DNA of 64,000 bases from NCBI RefSeq assembly GCF_036588685.1, contig NC_086382.1, positions 75,613,999 through 75,677,998 of the forward strand. The letters are read 5' to 3'. The notes beneath the pieces are model-generated. The model did not search any database. It worked only from the letters and a program-made list of their open reading frames with translations, and was not told where the DNA came from. Positions 52,340 to 64,000 of the stretch are shown here, piece by piece. Every line of letters begins with the position of its first letter. Within the stretch, counting starts at the first letter, position 1. The DNA is from Mytilus trossulus. Its lineage: Eukaryota; Mollusca; Bivalvia; Mytilida; Mytilidae. A program made the position numbers and the translations under genes.

Positions 52340-52390
52340 TGCCCTGAGGTAATCGGTGCCCTGAGGTAATCGGTGCCCTGAGGTAATCGT
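52340..52390 (+). repeat. three tandem copies of a 17 bp unit
   Basis: TGCCCTGAGGTAATCGG at 52340, 52357 and 52374 (last base differs in the third). It lies 173 bp after the IAP stop and contains the CTGAGGTAA core of the large satellites that follow. Confidence 0.85.
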
Positions 52391-52619
52391 GGTAATGCGT
52401 CATTGATTAAATACGCACGAAAATATAGTTCTTATTTTGATAGATCTTAATACCAAATTTTAATGTGACCAAATACCAAAGATGTCAACAAACTTCCCAA
52501 ATGATTTTATTATTTGTATTCACCGATCATTCATTTCGTATGTACGTGTAGGTTGGGGATGGTTGGTAAAATTATAAACTTTTTTTTCTTATAAAAGTTC
52601 AATTAATGGTCTGAAGTAT

Positions 52620-55600
52620 TCATTCATGACAGGGTTACCTGAGGTAACCCCAATAATAACAACAAATACAACAATTCATAAACACAAGTCAACTGAGGTA
52701 ACTTTATATATACATCGCATAAACAATACAAATCTTTGCAATCCTACATTTTAAATTAAGAAATTGTGTAATTAAAATATAAATGTATCCACTAGCAAAG
52801 AACTAAGAATTCTTTCATAACAGGGTAACCGAAACCATAACAGCAAATACAACCTATTTACCTCAAGTTTAATCAGATCATCTTTACATATACATCACAT
52901 AAACAATATAACTTCAATGAATTCCTACATAACAAAAGAAGAAAGTGTTTTTTTACAGCACAAATGCATATACTAGCAAAGTATCTACTAAGTATTTTGT
53001 TATGACAGGGTTACCTCAAGTAACCCATAAAATAGCAACAAGTATTATCCATTCATATCAAGTTAACTTAAGTAGCTTTTCCGATATATCACATAAACAA
53101 TACACATCTATGAAGTCCTACATGTAAAATAAATAAATTGTTTGATAACAACATAAATGTTTTCACTAGCAAACCATATAAAAAGCATTCTTTATAACAT
53201 GGGTACCTGAGGTAACCCCAGACATAATTACAAATATAACCCACTTAACTTAACTGAAGTAAACTGAGATCACCTTTACATGTACATCACATAAACAATA
53301 AAACTTTCATGAAGTCCTACATTTAAAATAAAGAAGTTTGTTTATAACAATAAATGTAAACACTACCAAAGTATCTACGAAGTATTCATGCATGACAGGG
53401 TTACCTGAGGTAACCCCAATAATTACAATAAATACAACCCATTTAACTCAAGTTAACTCAGGTAACGTTTATATATACCTGGCATACACATGACAAATCT
53501 ATGAAGACCTACATTTTAGATTAAGAAATTGTGTCATTACAGCATAAATGCATATACCAGCAAATTATCTACGGAGTATTCTTTCATAACAGAGATACCT
53601 CATGTTATTCCAAAAATAACAACAAATATAATCTATTCAAATTAAGTTAAATAAAGTCTTCTTTCCTGAATATCATGTCTGGCGTATAAAATTATAATCC
53701 TGGTACTTTTGATAACTATATAAACAATACGCATCTATGAAGACCAAAATTAAAAAGTAGATGGTTTATTACAACTTAAATGTAAATGGAAAACTATCAA
53801 CGACGTATTCTTACATGACAGGATTACCTCAGATAACCATAACAATAACAACAAAGATAACCCATCTAACTCAAATTCACTCAGGTTACCTTTAAATATA
53901 TATACATCACATAAACAATACAAATCAATGAAGTCCTACATTTCAAATTAAAAAAATGTTGAATTCCAATATGAATGTATACACTAGCAAAGTATCTACA
54001 AAGAATTCTTTCATAGCAGTGTTACCTGAGGTAACCAAAACAATAACAGCAAATACAATATAAAATTGAGAATGGAAATGGGGAATGTGTCAAAGAGACA
54101 ACAACCCGACCAAAATAAAAAACACAACAGCAGACAACCTATTTAACTCAAGTTAATTCAGATCACCTTTTAATATACATCACATAAACAATATAACTAC
54201 AATGAATTCCTACATTTAAAATAAAGAAGTTGGTTTATTACACCATAAATGCATATACTAGCAAAGTATCTACTAAGTATTCTGTAATGACAGGGTTACC
54301 TCAGGTAACCCATAAAATAGCAACAAGTATTATCCATTCATATCAAGTTAACTTAAGTCGCCTTTCCGATATATCACATAAACAATGCACATCTATGAAG
54401 TTCTACATTTGAAATAAAGATATTGTTTGATTACAACATAAATGTTTACACTAGAAAACTATCTAAAAAGCATTCTTCATAACATTGGTACCTGAGGTAA
54501 GCCCAGACATTTATAATACTAAAATTACGAGGTCCAATTTGTCAGCCGTCCACACGTAAAAACGACAAATCACAGAATTCAACTTTATATATAAATAATA
54601 TAGTATAAAGGTGTAGATTAAAAATTACACCACTCCAGGCCCTTTTGTTTTCCACGTAATTAATATTGCCAATAATTAAGAAGTTCCGGGTCGAGTCCGA
54701 TACCGATACCAATAGTATATTCACCTGTTATCTATTACCTTATCTGTACGTTCCGCATCTGACGGGCGCACCACCAAACGGTGTATTCAGGATTAATATG
54801 CTATATACACGGGTCACAATCACAGGGTTAACACTACTAAATTGTCAAATTGTTACCTATTGTAGTATTTTAATCTCTTCAATGCTCTTCTTTAATCTCT
54901 TCAATGCTCTTCAACTTTTACCTGTTTGGCTTTATAAATATTTTGATATGAGCGTCACTGATGAGCCTTAAATAGACGAAACGCGCGTCTGGCGTACTAA
55001 AATTTATAATCCTGGTACCTTTGATAACTATTTAATCAGTAAGACTTTCTAAGATAACAATACGAATACTAAAAATCTGGACTAAAAATAAGGCGTATGT
55101 GTACAGTTTTCAGTTTGTTAGTGGGCATGACGTAAAACAGCGAATCAAAGAATTCAACTTTATTCATAACTAATATAGGACAATGCTGTTTATTAAAAAA
55201 TACTTCATTCCAGGACCTTTTGTTTTCCAAATAAGTAATATTACCAATAATTGATAAGTTCCAGTTCGACGGGTTCAAACAGAAAGATTTGAAAGCAGAG
55301 AAAAACTGTGTATCTTATAATCGGCATGACTTTATCAGATGACAATACTAATACTAAAATAAGGCTTGCGCATAGTTATATACTTTAATTCAGTCACAGA
55401 CCCGTGATATCACGGGTGTGTTCTAGTAATTACAAATTTAACCCACTTAACTGAAGTTAACTGAGATCACCTTAACATGTACATCACATAAACAATACAA
55501 CTTTCATGAAGTTCTACATTTAAAATGAATAAGTTAGTTTATTACAAGTAATGTAAACACTAGAAAAGTGTCTACGAAGGATTCATTCATTACAGGGTTA

Positions 55601-57780
55601 CCTCAGGTAACCATAACAATAACAACAAGGATAACCCATTTAACCCAAGTTAACTCAGGTCTCCTTTAAATATATATACATCAATACATAAACAATACAA
55701 ATCCATGAAGTCCTACATTTCAAATTAAAAAATTGTGTAATTAAAATATAAATGTATACACTAGCAAAGTAACTTATAAGAATTCTTTCATAGCAGAGGT
55801 ACCTGAGGTAACCAATACAATAACAACGAATACAACCTATTTAACTCAAGTTATTCTAGATCACCTTTACATATACATCACATAAACAATATAACTTCAA
55901 TGAATTCCTACATTAAAAATAAAGAAGTTAGTTTTTTACACAATACATGCATTTACTAGCAAAGTATCTACTAAGTATTCTGTCAAGACAGGCTTACCCC
56001 AGGTAACCCATAAAATAGCAACACGTATTATCCATTCATATAAAGTTAACTTAAGTCGCCTTTCCAATATATCACATAAACAATACACATCTATGAAGTC
56101 CTACATTTAAAACAAAGAAATTGTTCGATTTCAACATAAATGTTAACACTAGCAAAATTTCTAAAAAGCATTCTTCATAACATGGGTACCTGAGGTAACC
56201 CCAGAAATAATTACAAATATAACCCACTTAACTGAAGTTAACTGAGGTCACCTTTACATGTACATCACATAAACAATACAACTTTAATGAAGTCTTACAT
56301 TTGAAATAAAGAAGTTGGTTTATTACAATTAATGTAAACAATAGCAAAGTATCTACGAAGAATTCATTCATTACAGGGTTACCTGAGGTAACCCCAATAA
56401 AACCAACAAATACAACCCATTTACCTCAAGTTAACTCAGGTAACATATATCCATACATCGCATAAACAATACAAATGTATGAAGTCCTACATTTTAAATT
56501 AAGAAATTGTGTAATTACAACATCAATGCATATACCAGCAAAGTATCTACAAAGTATTCTTTCATAACAGGGTTACCTCAGGTAACCCCAAAAATAACAG
56601 TAAATATAATCAATTAAAATCAAGTTAACTTAAATCGCCTTTCCTAAATATCATATAAACAATACACATCTATAAAGTTTAAATTTATTAAAAAGTAAAT
56701 GGTTGATTACAACTTAAATGTATATTCTGGAAAACTAGCTACCTACGAAATATTCTTACATGACAGGATAACCTCGGGTAACCATAACAATACCACCAAA
56801 GATCACCTTTTTATTTCAAGTTAACTCAGACACCTTTTAGTATATATGCATCAAATAAACAATACCAATTTATGAAGTCCTACATTTTAAATTTAAAACA
56901 TGTGTAATTACAACATCAATGCATATACCAGCAAAGTATCTACAAAGTATTCTTTCATAACAGGGTTACCTCAGGTAACCCCAAAAATAACAGTAAATAT
57001 AATCAATTAAAATCAAGTTAACTTAAATCGCCTTTCCTAAATATCATATAAACAATACACATCTATAAAGTTCAAATTTATTAAAAAGTAAATGGTTGAT
57101 TACAACTTAAATGTATATTAGGGAAAACTACCTACGAAGTATTCTTACATGACAGGATAACCTCGGGTAACCATAACAATAACAACAAAGATCACCTTTT
57201 TATTTCAAGTTAACTCAGACACCTTTAAATATATATGCATCAAATAAACAATAACAATCTATGAAGTTCTACATTTTTAAATTTTTAAATTGTGTTATTA
57301 AAAAACAAATGTATACATTAGCAAAGTATCTACTAATATTTTTTTCATAACAGGGTTACCTGAGGTAACCCAAACCATAACAGCAATTACAACTATTTAA
57401 CTCAAGTTAATCCAGATCACCTTTACATATACATTACATAAACAATATAACTTCAATGAATTCCTACATTGAAAATGAAGAAGTTGGTTTATTTCAGCAT
57501 AACTATATAAACTAGCAAAGTATCTTCTTCGTATTCTGTCATGACAGGGTTACCTCAGGTAACCCATAAAATAGCTACAAGTATAATCCATTTAAATCGA
57601 GTTAAGACAGATCGCATTTTCTAAATATCACATAAACAATTTACATCTGTGAAGTCCTACATGTAAAATAAAGAAATTGTTTGATTACAACATAAATGTT
57701 TACACTAGCAAACTATCTAATAAGCATTCTTTCATAACAGGGGTACCCGAGGTAACCACAAAAATAATTACAAATTTAAC
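52620..57780 (+). repeat. ~193 bp satellite array, about 22-25 units
   Basis: Each unit carries the near-palindrome GGGTTACCTGAGGTAACCC (or the CTCAGG variant), followed by AACTCAAGTTAACTCAGGT, CACATAAACAATAC, ATGAAGTCCTACATTT and CTAGCAAAGTATCTAC. Cores lie near 52631, 52821, 53007, 53201, 53397, 53591, 55595, 55797, 55991, 56184, 56376, 56570, 56765, 56963, 57157, 57354, 57547 and 57741. The array is interrupted by dispersed repeats at about 53683-53727, 54062-54138 and 54510-55430. Open frames here are accidental. Confidence 0.9.
54510..55430. repeat. insertion block within the ~193 bp satellite
   Basis: Contains two copies of a segment with TTTTGTTTTCCACGTAATTA / TTTTGTTTTCCAAATAAGTA (about 54645 and 55219) and, between them, an inverted R1 piece with GACGAAACGCGCGTCTGGCG at 54976-54995. 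The satellite resumes at about 55432. Confidence 0.6.
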
Positions 57781-58968
57781 CCAAATTTAACTGAGGTTAA
57801 AAATTCAGTCTACTAAATTATCTGTAAATCTCATTCTAGTCTATCTTTATGAATAACCTGACCATGCACAGTCTTACAGTGGTTCCCAGAGGTAACCTGA
57901 CAATACACAGTAGTACAATGGTTCCCTGAGGTAACCAGACCATGCAAAGTAGAACAATGGTTCCCTGAGGGAACTTACCATGCACAGTAGGTACAATTGT
58001 TCCCTGAGGTAACCTGACCATGCACAGTAGTACAATAATTCCATGAGGTTACCTTCCATGCACAGTAGTACAATGGTTCCCTTATGTAACCTGACCATGC
58101 ACAGTAGTACAATGGTTCCCTGAAGTAACCTGACCATGTACAGTAGTACAATGGTTCCCTGGGGAAACCTGACCATGCACAGTAGTACAATGGTTCCCTG
58201 AGGTAACATGACCATGCACAGTAGTACAATGGTTCCCTGAGGTAACCCGGTTCCCTGAGGTAACCTGACCATGTACAGTAGAAAAATGATTCCCTGAGGT
58301 AACCTGATCATGTACAGTAGTACAATGGTTCCCTGGGGAAACCTGACCATGCACAGTAGTACAATGGTTCCCTGAGGTAACATGACCATGCACAGTAGTA
58401 CAATGGTTCCCTGAGGTAACCTGGTTCCCTGAGGTAACCTGACAATGCACAGTAGTACAATGATTCCCTGAGGTAACCTTACCATGCACAGAAGTACATT
58501 GGTTCCCTGAGGTAACCTGACCATGCACAGTAGTACAATGGTTCACTGAGGTAACCTGACCATGCACAGAAGTACAATGGTTCCTTGAGGTAAACTCACA
58601 ATACACAACAGTACAATGGTTCCCTGAGGTACCATGACCATGCACAGTAGAACAACGATTCCCTGAGGAGACTTGACCATGCATAATAATACAATAGTTT
58701 CCTGCACAGTAGAACAATGATTCCCTGAGGTTATCTGACAATGCCCAGTTTTTCAGGGGTTCCCTTGGGTAACATGACCATACACAGTAGTACAATGATT
58801 CCCTGAGGTTACCTACCATGCACAGTAGTACAATGGTTCCCTGCGGTAACCTGACCATGCACAGTAGTACAATGGTTCCCTGAAGTAACCTGACCATGTA
58901 CAGTAGTACAATGGTTCCCTGAGGTAACATGACCATGCACAGTAGTACAATGGTTCCCTGAGGTAACC

Positions 58969-60101
58969 TTACCATGCACAGTAGTACAATAATTCCATGA
59001 GGTTACCTTCCATGCACAGTAGTACAATGGTTCCCTTATGTAACCTGACCATGCACAGTAGTACAATGGTTCCCTGAAGTAACCTGACCATGTACAGTAG
59101 TACAATGGTTCCCTGGGGAAACCTGACCATGCACAGTAGTACAATGGTTCCCTGAGGTAACATGACCATGCACAGTAGTACAATGGTTCCCTGAGGTAAC
59201 CCGGTTCCCTGAGGTAACCTGACCATGCACAGTAGAACAATGATTCCCTGAGGTAATCTTACCATGCACAGTAGTAAAATGGTTTCCTGAGGTAACCTGA
59301 CCATGCACAGTAGTACAATGGTTCACTGAGGTAATCTGACCATGCACAGAAGTACAATGGTTCCTTGAGGTAAACTCACAATACTCAACAGTACAATGGT
59401 TCCCTGAGGTACCATATCCACGCACAGTAGAACAACGATTCCCTGAGGAGACTTGACCATGCACAATAGTACAATGGTTTCCTGCACAGTAGTACAATGA
59501 TTCCCTGAGGTTATCTGACAATGCACAGTTGTACAGGGGTTCACTGAAGTAACCTGACCATGTACAGTAGTACAATGGTTCCCTGAGGTAACATGACCAT
59601 GCACAGAAGTACAATGGTTCCTTGAGGTAAACTCACAATACACAACAGTACAATGGTTCCCTGAGGTACCATGACCATGCACAGTAGAACAACGATTCCC
59701 TGAGGAGACTTGACCATACACAATAGTACAATGGTTTCCTGCACAGTAGTACAATGATTCCCTAAAGTTATCTCACAAATAAAATTGAGAATGGAAATGG
59801 GGAATGTGTCAAAGAGACAACAACCCGACCAAAATAAAAAAACACAACAGCAGAAGGTCACCAACAGGTCTTCAAGCCCAGTTGTACAGGGGTTCCCTTG
59901 GGTAACATGACCATCCACAGTAGTACAATGATTCCCTGAGGTTATCTACCATGCACAGTAGTACAATGGTTCCCTGTGGTAACCTGACCATGCACAGTAG
60001 TACAATGGTTCCCTGAAGTAAACTGACCATGTACAGTAGTACAATGGTTCCCTGAGGTAACATGACCATGCACAGTAGTACAATGGTTCCCTGAGGTAAC
60101 C
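58969..60101. repeat. higher-order repeat copy A (1133 bp)
   Basis: Every landmark repeats 1133 bp later in 60102-61234 with hardly any difference, including unit variants, frame breaks and an embedded R3 fragment at 59776-59880. Copy edges are arbitrary within the array. A diverged earlier copy begins near 58028. Confidence 0.85.
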
Positions 60102-61234
60102 TTACCATGCACAGTAGTACAATAATTCCATGAGGTTACCTTCCATGCACAGTAGTACAATGGTTCCCTTATGTAACCTGACCATGCACAGTAGTACAAT
60201 GGTTCCCTGAAGTAACCTGACCATGTACAGTAGTACAATGGTTCCCTGGGGAAACCTGACCATGCACAGTAGTACAATGGTTCCCTGAGGTAACATGACC
60301 ATGCACAGTAGTACAATGGTTCCCTGAGGTAACCCGGTTCCCTGAGGTAACCTGACCATGCACAGTAGAACAATGATTCCCTGAGGTAATCTTACCATGC
60401 ACAGTAGTAAAATGGTTTCCTGAGGTAACCTGACCATGCACAGTAGTACAATGGTTCACTGAGGTAATCTGACCATGCACAGAAGTACAATGGTTCCTTG
60501 AGGTAAACTCACAATACTCAACAGTACAATGGTTCCCTGAGGTACCATATCCACGCACAGTAGAACAACGATTCCCTGAGGAGACTTGACCATGCACAAT
60601 AGTACAATGGTTTCCTGCACAGTAGTACAATGATTCCCTGAGGTTATCTGACAATGCACAGTTGTACAGGGGTTCACTGAAGTAACCTGACCATGTACAG
60701 TAGTACAATGGTTCCCTGAGGTAACATGACCATGCACAGAAGTACAATGGTTCCTTGAGGTAAACTCACAATACACAACAGTACAATGGTTCCCTGAGGT
60801 ACCATGACCATGCACAGTAGAACAACGATTCCCTGAGGAGACTTGACCATACACAATAGTACAATGGTTTCCTGCACAGTAGTACAATGATTCCCTAAAG
60901 TTATCTCACAAATAAAATTGAGAATGGAAATGGGGAATGTGTCAAAGAGACAACAACCCGACCAAAATAAAAAAACACAACAGCAGAAGGTCACCAACAG
61001 GTCTTCAAGCCCAGTTGTACAGGGGTTCCCTTGGGTAACATGACCATCCACAGTAGTACAATGATTCCCTGAGGTTATCTACCATGCACAGTAGTACAAT
61101 GGTTCCCTGTGGTAACCTGACCATGCACAGTAGTACAATGGTTCCCTGAAGTAAACTGACCATGTACAGTAGTACAATGGTTCCCTGAGGTAACATGACC
61201 ATGCACAATAGTACAATGGTTCCCTGAGGTAACC
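60102..61234. repeat. higher-order repeat copy B (1133 bp)
   Basis: Near-identical partner of 58969-60101, with the R3 fragment at 60909-61013. The similarity fades after about 61200, where standard 39 bp units resume. Confidence 0.85.
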
Positions 61235-62245
61235 TTACCATGCACAGTAGTACAATGGTTCCCTGAGGAAACCTGACAATGCACAGTAGTACAATGGTTC
61301 CCTGAGGTAACCTGACCATGCACAGTAGTACAATGGTTCCCTGAGGTAACGTGACCATGTACAGTTGTACAATGGTTCCCTGAAGTAACCTGATCATCAA
61401 CAGTAGTGCAATGGTTCCCTGAATACTTACCATGCACAGTAGTAGAAAGGTTTTCTGAAGTAACCTGACCATGCACGTTAGTGCAATGATTCCCTAATTA
61501 CTTAACATGCACAGTAGTACAATTGTTCCCTGAAGTAACCTGACCATGCACAGTAGTACAATGGTTCCCTGAGGTAACCTGACCATGCACAGTAGTACAA
61601 TGATTCCCTGAGGTAACCTGACCATGCACATGAGAACAATGGTTCACTGAGGTAACCTGACCATGCATAGAAGTACAATGGTTCCTTGAGGTAAACTCAC
61701 CATACACAACAGTACAATGGTTCCCTGCGGTATCATGACCATGCAAAGTAGAACAACGATTCCCTGAGGAGACTTGACCATGCACAATAGTACAATGGTT
61801 TCCTGCACAGTAGTGCAATGATTCCCTGAGGTTATCTGACAATGCCCAGTTGTACAGGGGTTCCCTTGGGTAACATGACCATGCACAGTAGTACAATGGT
61901 TCCCTGATGTAACCTCACCATTCAAAGCAGTACAATGATTCCCTGAGATGACCTGACCATGTACAGTAGTTCATTGGTTCCCTGAGATAACCTGACCATG
62001 CACAGTAGTGCAATGGTTCCCTGCGGTAATCTGACCATGCACAGTAGTACCATGGTTCCCGGAGGTAACCTTACCATGCACAGTTGTACAATGGTTCCCT
62101 GAGGTAACCTGGTCATGTATTGTAAACTACATATGACCTGAGGTAACCTTGTCATAAACAGTAATTTATAGATGACCTGAGGTAACCTGGTCATGTACAG
62201 TAATTTACAGATGACCTGAGGTAGCCTGTCCGTGAAAAAAAGAAC

Positions 62246-62780
62246 ATAAATGTAATCTGGTCTAAGCTGACGAAGGGAGTTATGAACATTCAATTGTGGT
62301 AACCTGAGGTTTCCAGATAATAAGCGTTTTGCAAAGTTTATATGTGGTAACATGCAGCTGGTACAATGACCATGAAGTTGTGACCTTAGGTAACCTCATC
62401 ATATTCTAACATACAGAGGTATTCTGAGGTTACATATTTATATACAGTAGTTAAGAGATGACATTAGTTAACATGTGCACTTTGCCATGTATAGAAATGC
62501 AGAAGTGCCCTGAGGAAAACTAAAAAAATAGTGTTTTGTAAAGTTTATTTAAACTGTGGTTATACGAGTATGTGCAGTAATACAGAGTAACCTCACCATG
62601 TACAGCAATACAGAGGTGATATTAGGTAACCTCACAATGTTCAATCATACAGAGGTGACCTGAGGTAACCTCACCATGTGAGCAATCATAGATATGATCT
62701 GAGATACAGGCAATACACGGTAATTTAGAGATGACCTAAGGTTATCTGACCATGTACAAAAGTACACTGGAGATGTGAGG
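62246..62780. repeat. decayed satellite flank
   Basis: Sporadic GAGGTAACCT, ACAGAGGTGACCTGAGGTAA and CATGTACAG words at irregular spacing, indicating the eroded edge of the 39 bp array. Confidence 0.6.
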
Positions 62781-63150
62781 TTTGTCCTTGAAAATATCCA
62801 ACATCTCTACAAATAAGATTAATTAAGAAAAAAGCAGTTATATACTAGATAACATATGCATGTGCTTGTTACTATTTTACTTTCAAAGTAATGTCAAATG
62901 AAAAAACAATAGATTACTGTTCGTACTGTAATGTTTCTCTTTTTAATACTGGTGAATAAAATCCTTAGAGTGTGTACTGGCTGGTCATCAACGCGTATGA
63001 TACGATTTTGATACGCATACACAGCTAATGAATATTATGCAAGAATATAGATAAGATCAGCACGTGTAGCCATAGACTGAGAGTTGTATATTTGTAGTGT
63101 AAATATATAGATGCCGGTTATAGAATACAAAATTAGATCAGAAACATAGT
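62781..63150. other. gene-free stretch
   Basis: AT-rich, with GTATGATACGATTTTGATACGCATAC near 62994-63019 as a short inverted repeat. No coding or RNA gene signal. Confidence 0.35.
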
Positions 63151-63153
63151 TAT

Positions 63154-63295
63154 TAAAATTGAGAAAGGAAATGGTGAATATGTCAAAGCGACAACCAACT
63201 GACCATAGAGCAAACAACAGTCGAAGTCAACCAATGGGTCTCCAATGTAGCGAGAATTCCCGCACCCGTAGGTGTCCTTCAGCTGGCCCTAAAAA
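63154..63295 (-). repeat. dispersed repeat family R3, inverted copy
   Basis: TTGAGAAAGGAAATGGTGAA to CCTTCAGCTGGCCCT, the full inverse of 1242-1390. Confidence 0.7.
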
Positions 63296-63369
63296 TATGC
63301 ATAATAGTACAGTGATAATGGAAGTCATACTAAACTCCGAATTATACACAAGAAACTAAAATTTAAAAT

Positions 63370-63535
63370 CATACAAATCTAACAAAGGCCAGAGGCTCCT
63401 GAATTGGGACAGGCGCAAAATTGTGGCGGGGTTAAACATGTTTATGAGATCTCAACCCCCCCCCCCCCCTACACCTCTAGCCAATGTAGAAAGTAAAAGC
63501 ATAACAATACGCACATTAAAATTCAGTTCAAGAGA
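63370..63535 (+). repeat. dispersed repeat family R5
   Basis: CTAACAAAGGCCAGAGGCTC to ACGCACATTAAAATTCAGTT with a run of C at 63457-63468. Second copy of 14105-14275. Confidence 0.65.
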
Positions 63536-63539
63536 AGTC

Positions 63540-64000
63540 CGAGTCCGATGTCAAAAGATGTAACAAAAGAAAATAAATAAAATGACAATAATACATAAAT
63601 AACAACAGAATACTTGCAGTTAACTGACATGCCAGCTCCAGACCTCAATTAAACTGGTTGAAAGATTATGTGTTCATCATATGAATATCAGGCTCAATCC
63701 CTCCCGTTAGGGGTTTAGTATCATACTATCAAAAAATATATGAGAAGAACATAACCCGTGTCATGCCAACAACTGTTTTTTTAGAAATAAATGTGTTTAG
63801 TTCCGATGCAAAGACTCTATCAGTGAATCAATATTAAAGCCAAAATATGCAATCTTTAATGACCTGACAACAGTATCGTAACTATATCCCTTTTTAATAA
63901 GTCTATTCAAAGGTTGTTTTAGTTTCTGAGGAGAATACTTACATTTTTGTGCTTTATAAAGAATATTGCCATAAAAAATTGGATGTGAAATACCTGAACG
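63540..64000. other. window end: probable dispersed repeat, no gene seen
   Basis: Continues from R5. Contains GCTCAATCCCTCCCGTTAGG and GACCTGACAACAGTATCGTA, which look like noncoding repeat sequence. No splice-flanked domain frame. Confidence 0.35.

Larger units (their letters stand above)
57835..62245 (-). repeat. 39 bp satellite array, about 110 units, with 1133 bp higher-order duplication
   Basis: On the + strand the unit reads about TGACCATGCACAGTAGTACA then ATGGTTCCCTGAGGTAACC. Because 39 is 13 codons and the unit has no stop on the minus strand, all three minus frames stay open for long stretches: repeats of GNHCTTVHGQVTS, REPLYYCAWSGYL and PQGTIVLLCMVRL. These overlapping open frames (up to 297 codons) are not credible as ordinary genes. 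Last units (62100-62240) differ: GACCTGAGGTAACCTGGTCA. Confidence 0.9.

Noticed and set aside
52620-62245. CRISPR-like array
   Set aside because: Repeats are contiguous without unique spacers, the genome is eukaryotic, and the units are satellite DNA.
57836-62353. More than a dozen ORFs of 60-297 codons on the minus strand taken as a repeat-protein gene
   Set aside because: All three frames are open because the 39 bp satellite unit lacks stops; no splice or start context, and frames are mutually overlapping.

Overview
The window is eukaryotic nuclear DNA. It is AT-rich, with short GT-AG exons spread over long introns and many dispersed repeat families that recur within the 64 kb. The mix (EGF/FN3 receptors, a BIR-RING inhibitor of apoptosis, a PHD-finger LINE, many short inverted-repeat elements) and the look of the dispersed repeats suggest a bivalve mollusc, most likely a Mytilus-type mussel. 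The organism call is inference. No database search was possible.

Layout. (1) 247-5001, + strand: the 3' half of a receptor gene (FN3 domain, transmembrane exon, short cytoplasmic exon, and a last exon whose tail carries an ITAM-like pair of tyrosines). Its 5' part lies left of the window. (2) 5.0-15.4 kb: no gene found. It holds inverted-repeat elements, a near-identical tandem duplication (6669-9475) and other dispersed repeats. (3) 15408-37313, - strand: a complete second receptor gene that I assembled from 20 exons with consistent phases. It encodes signal peptide, 7 EGF-like domains interspersed with Ser/Thr/Pro linkers, 3 FN3 domains, one transmembrane segment and a short tail, 771 codons plus stop. 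Its third intron holds a 4.25 kb LINE (29000-33247) bounded by an 8 bp target duplication. Genes (1) and (3) converge tail to tail and share the same 3' exon/phase design, so they are probably paralogues. (4) 37314-38091: a divergent intergenic region that probably serves two promoters. (5) 38092-52167, + strand: an inhibitor-of-apoptosis (IAP) gene with BIR, UBA-like and RING exons. The UBA-like exons occur twice, and the first set reads into a stop. Its introns contain a 1.44 kb hairpin element with perfect termini and a 5 bp target duplication (41898-43336), a TTAA-flanked element (43856-44498), and a small two-exon gene on the opposite strand (46728-47427) encoding a membrane-anchored or secreted protein. 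(6) 52.3-62.8 kb: about 10 kb of satellite DNA just after the IAP stop. A ~193 bp satellite is followed by a 39 bp satellite with an 1133 bp higher-order duplication, and both are built on a CCTGAGGTAACC core. (7) 62.8-64.0 kb: dispersed repeats.

Functionally the window pairs two putative cell-surface receptors (one with a possible tyrosine-signalling tail, one without) with a BIR-RING regulator of cell death or immune signalling. Exon coordinates were read by eye from splice consensus and reading-frame continuity, with no transcript evidence.
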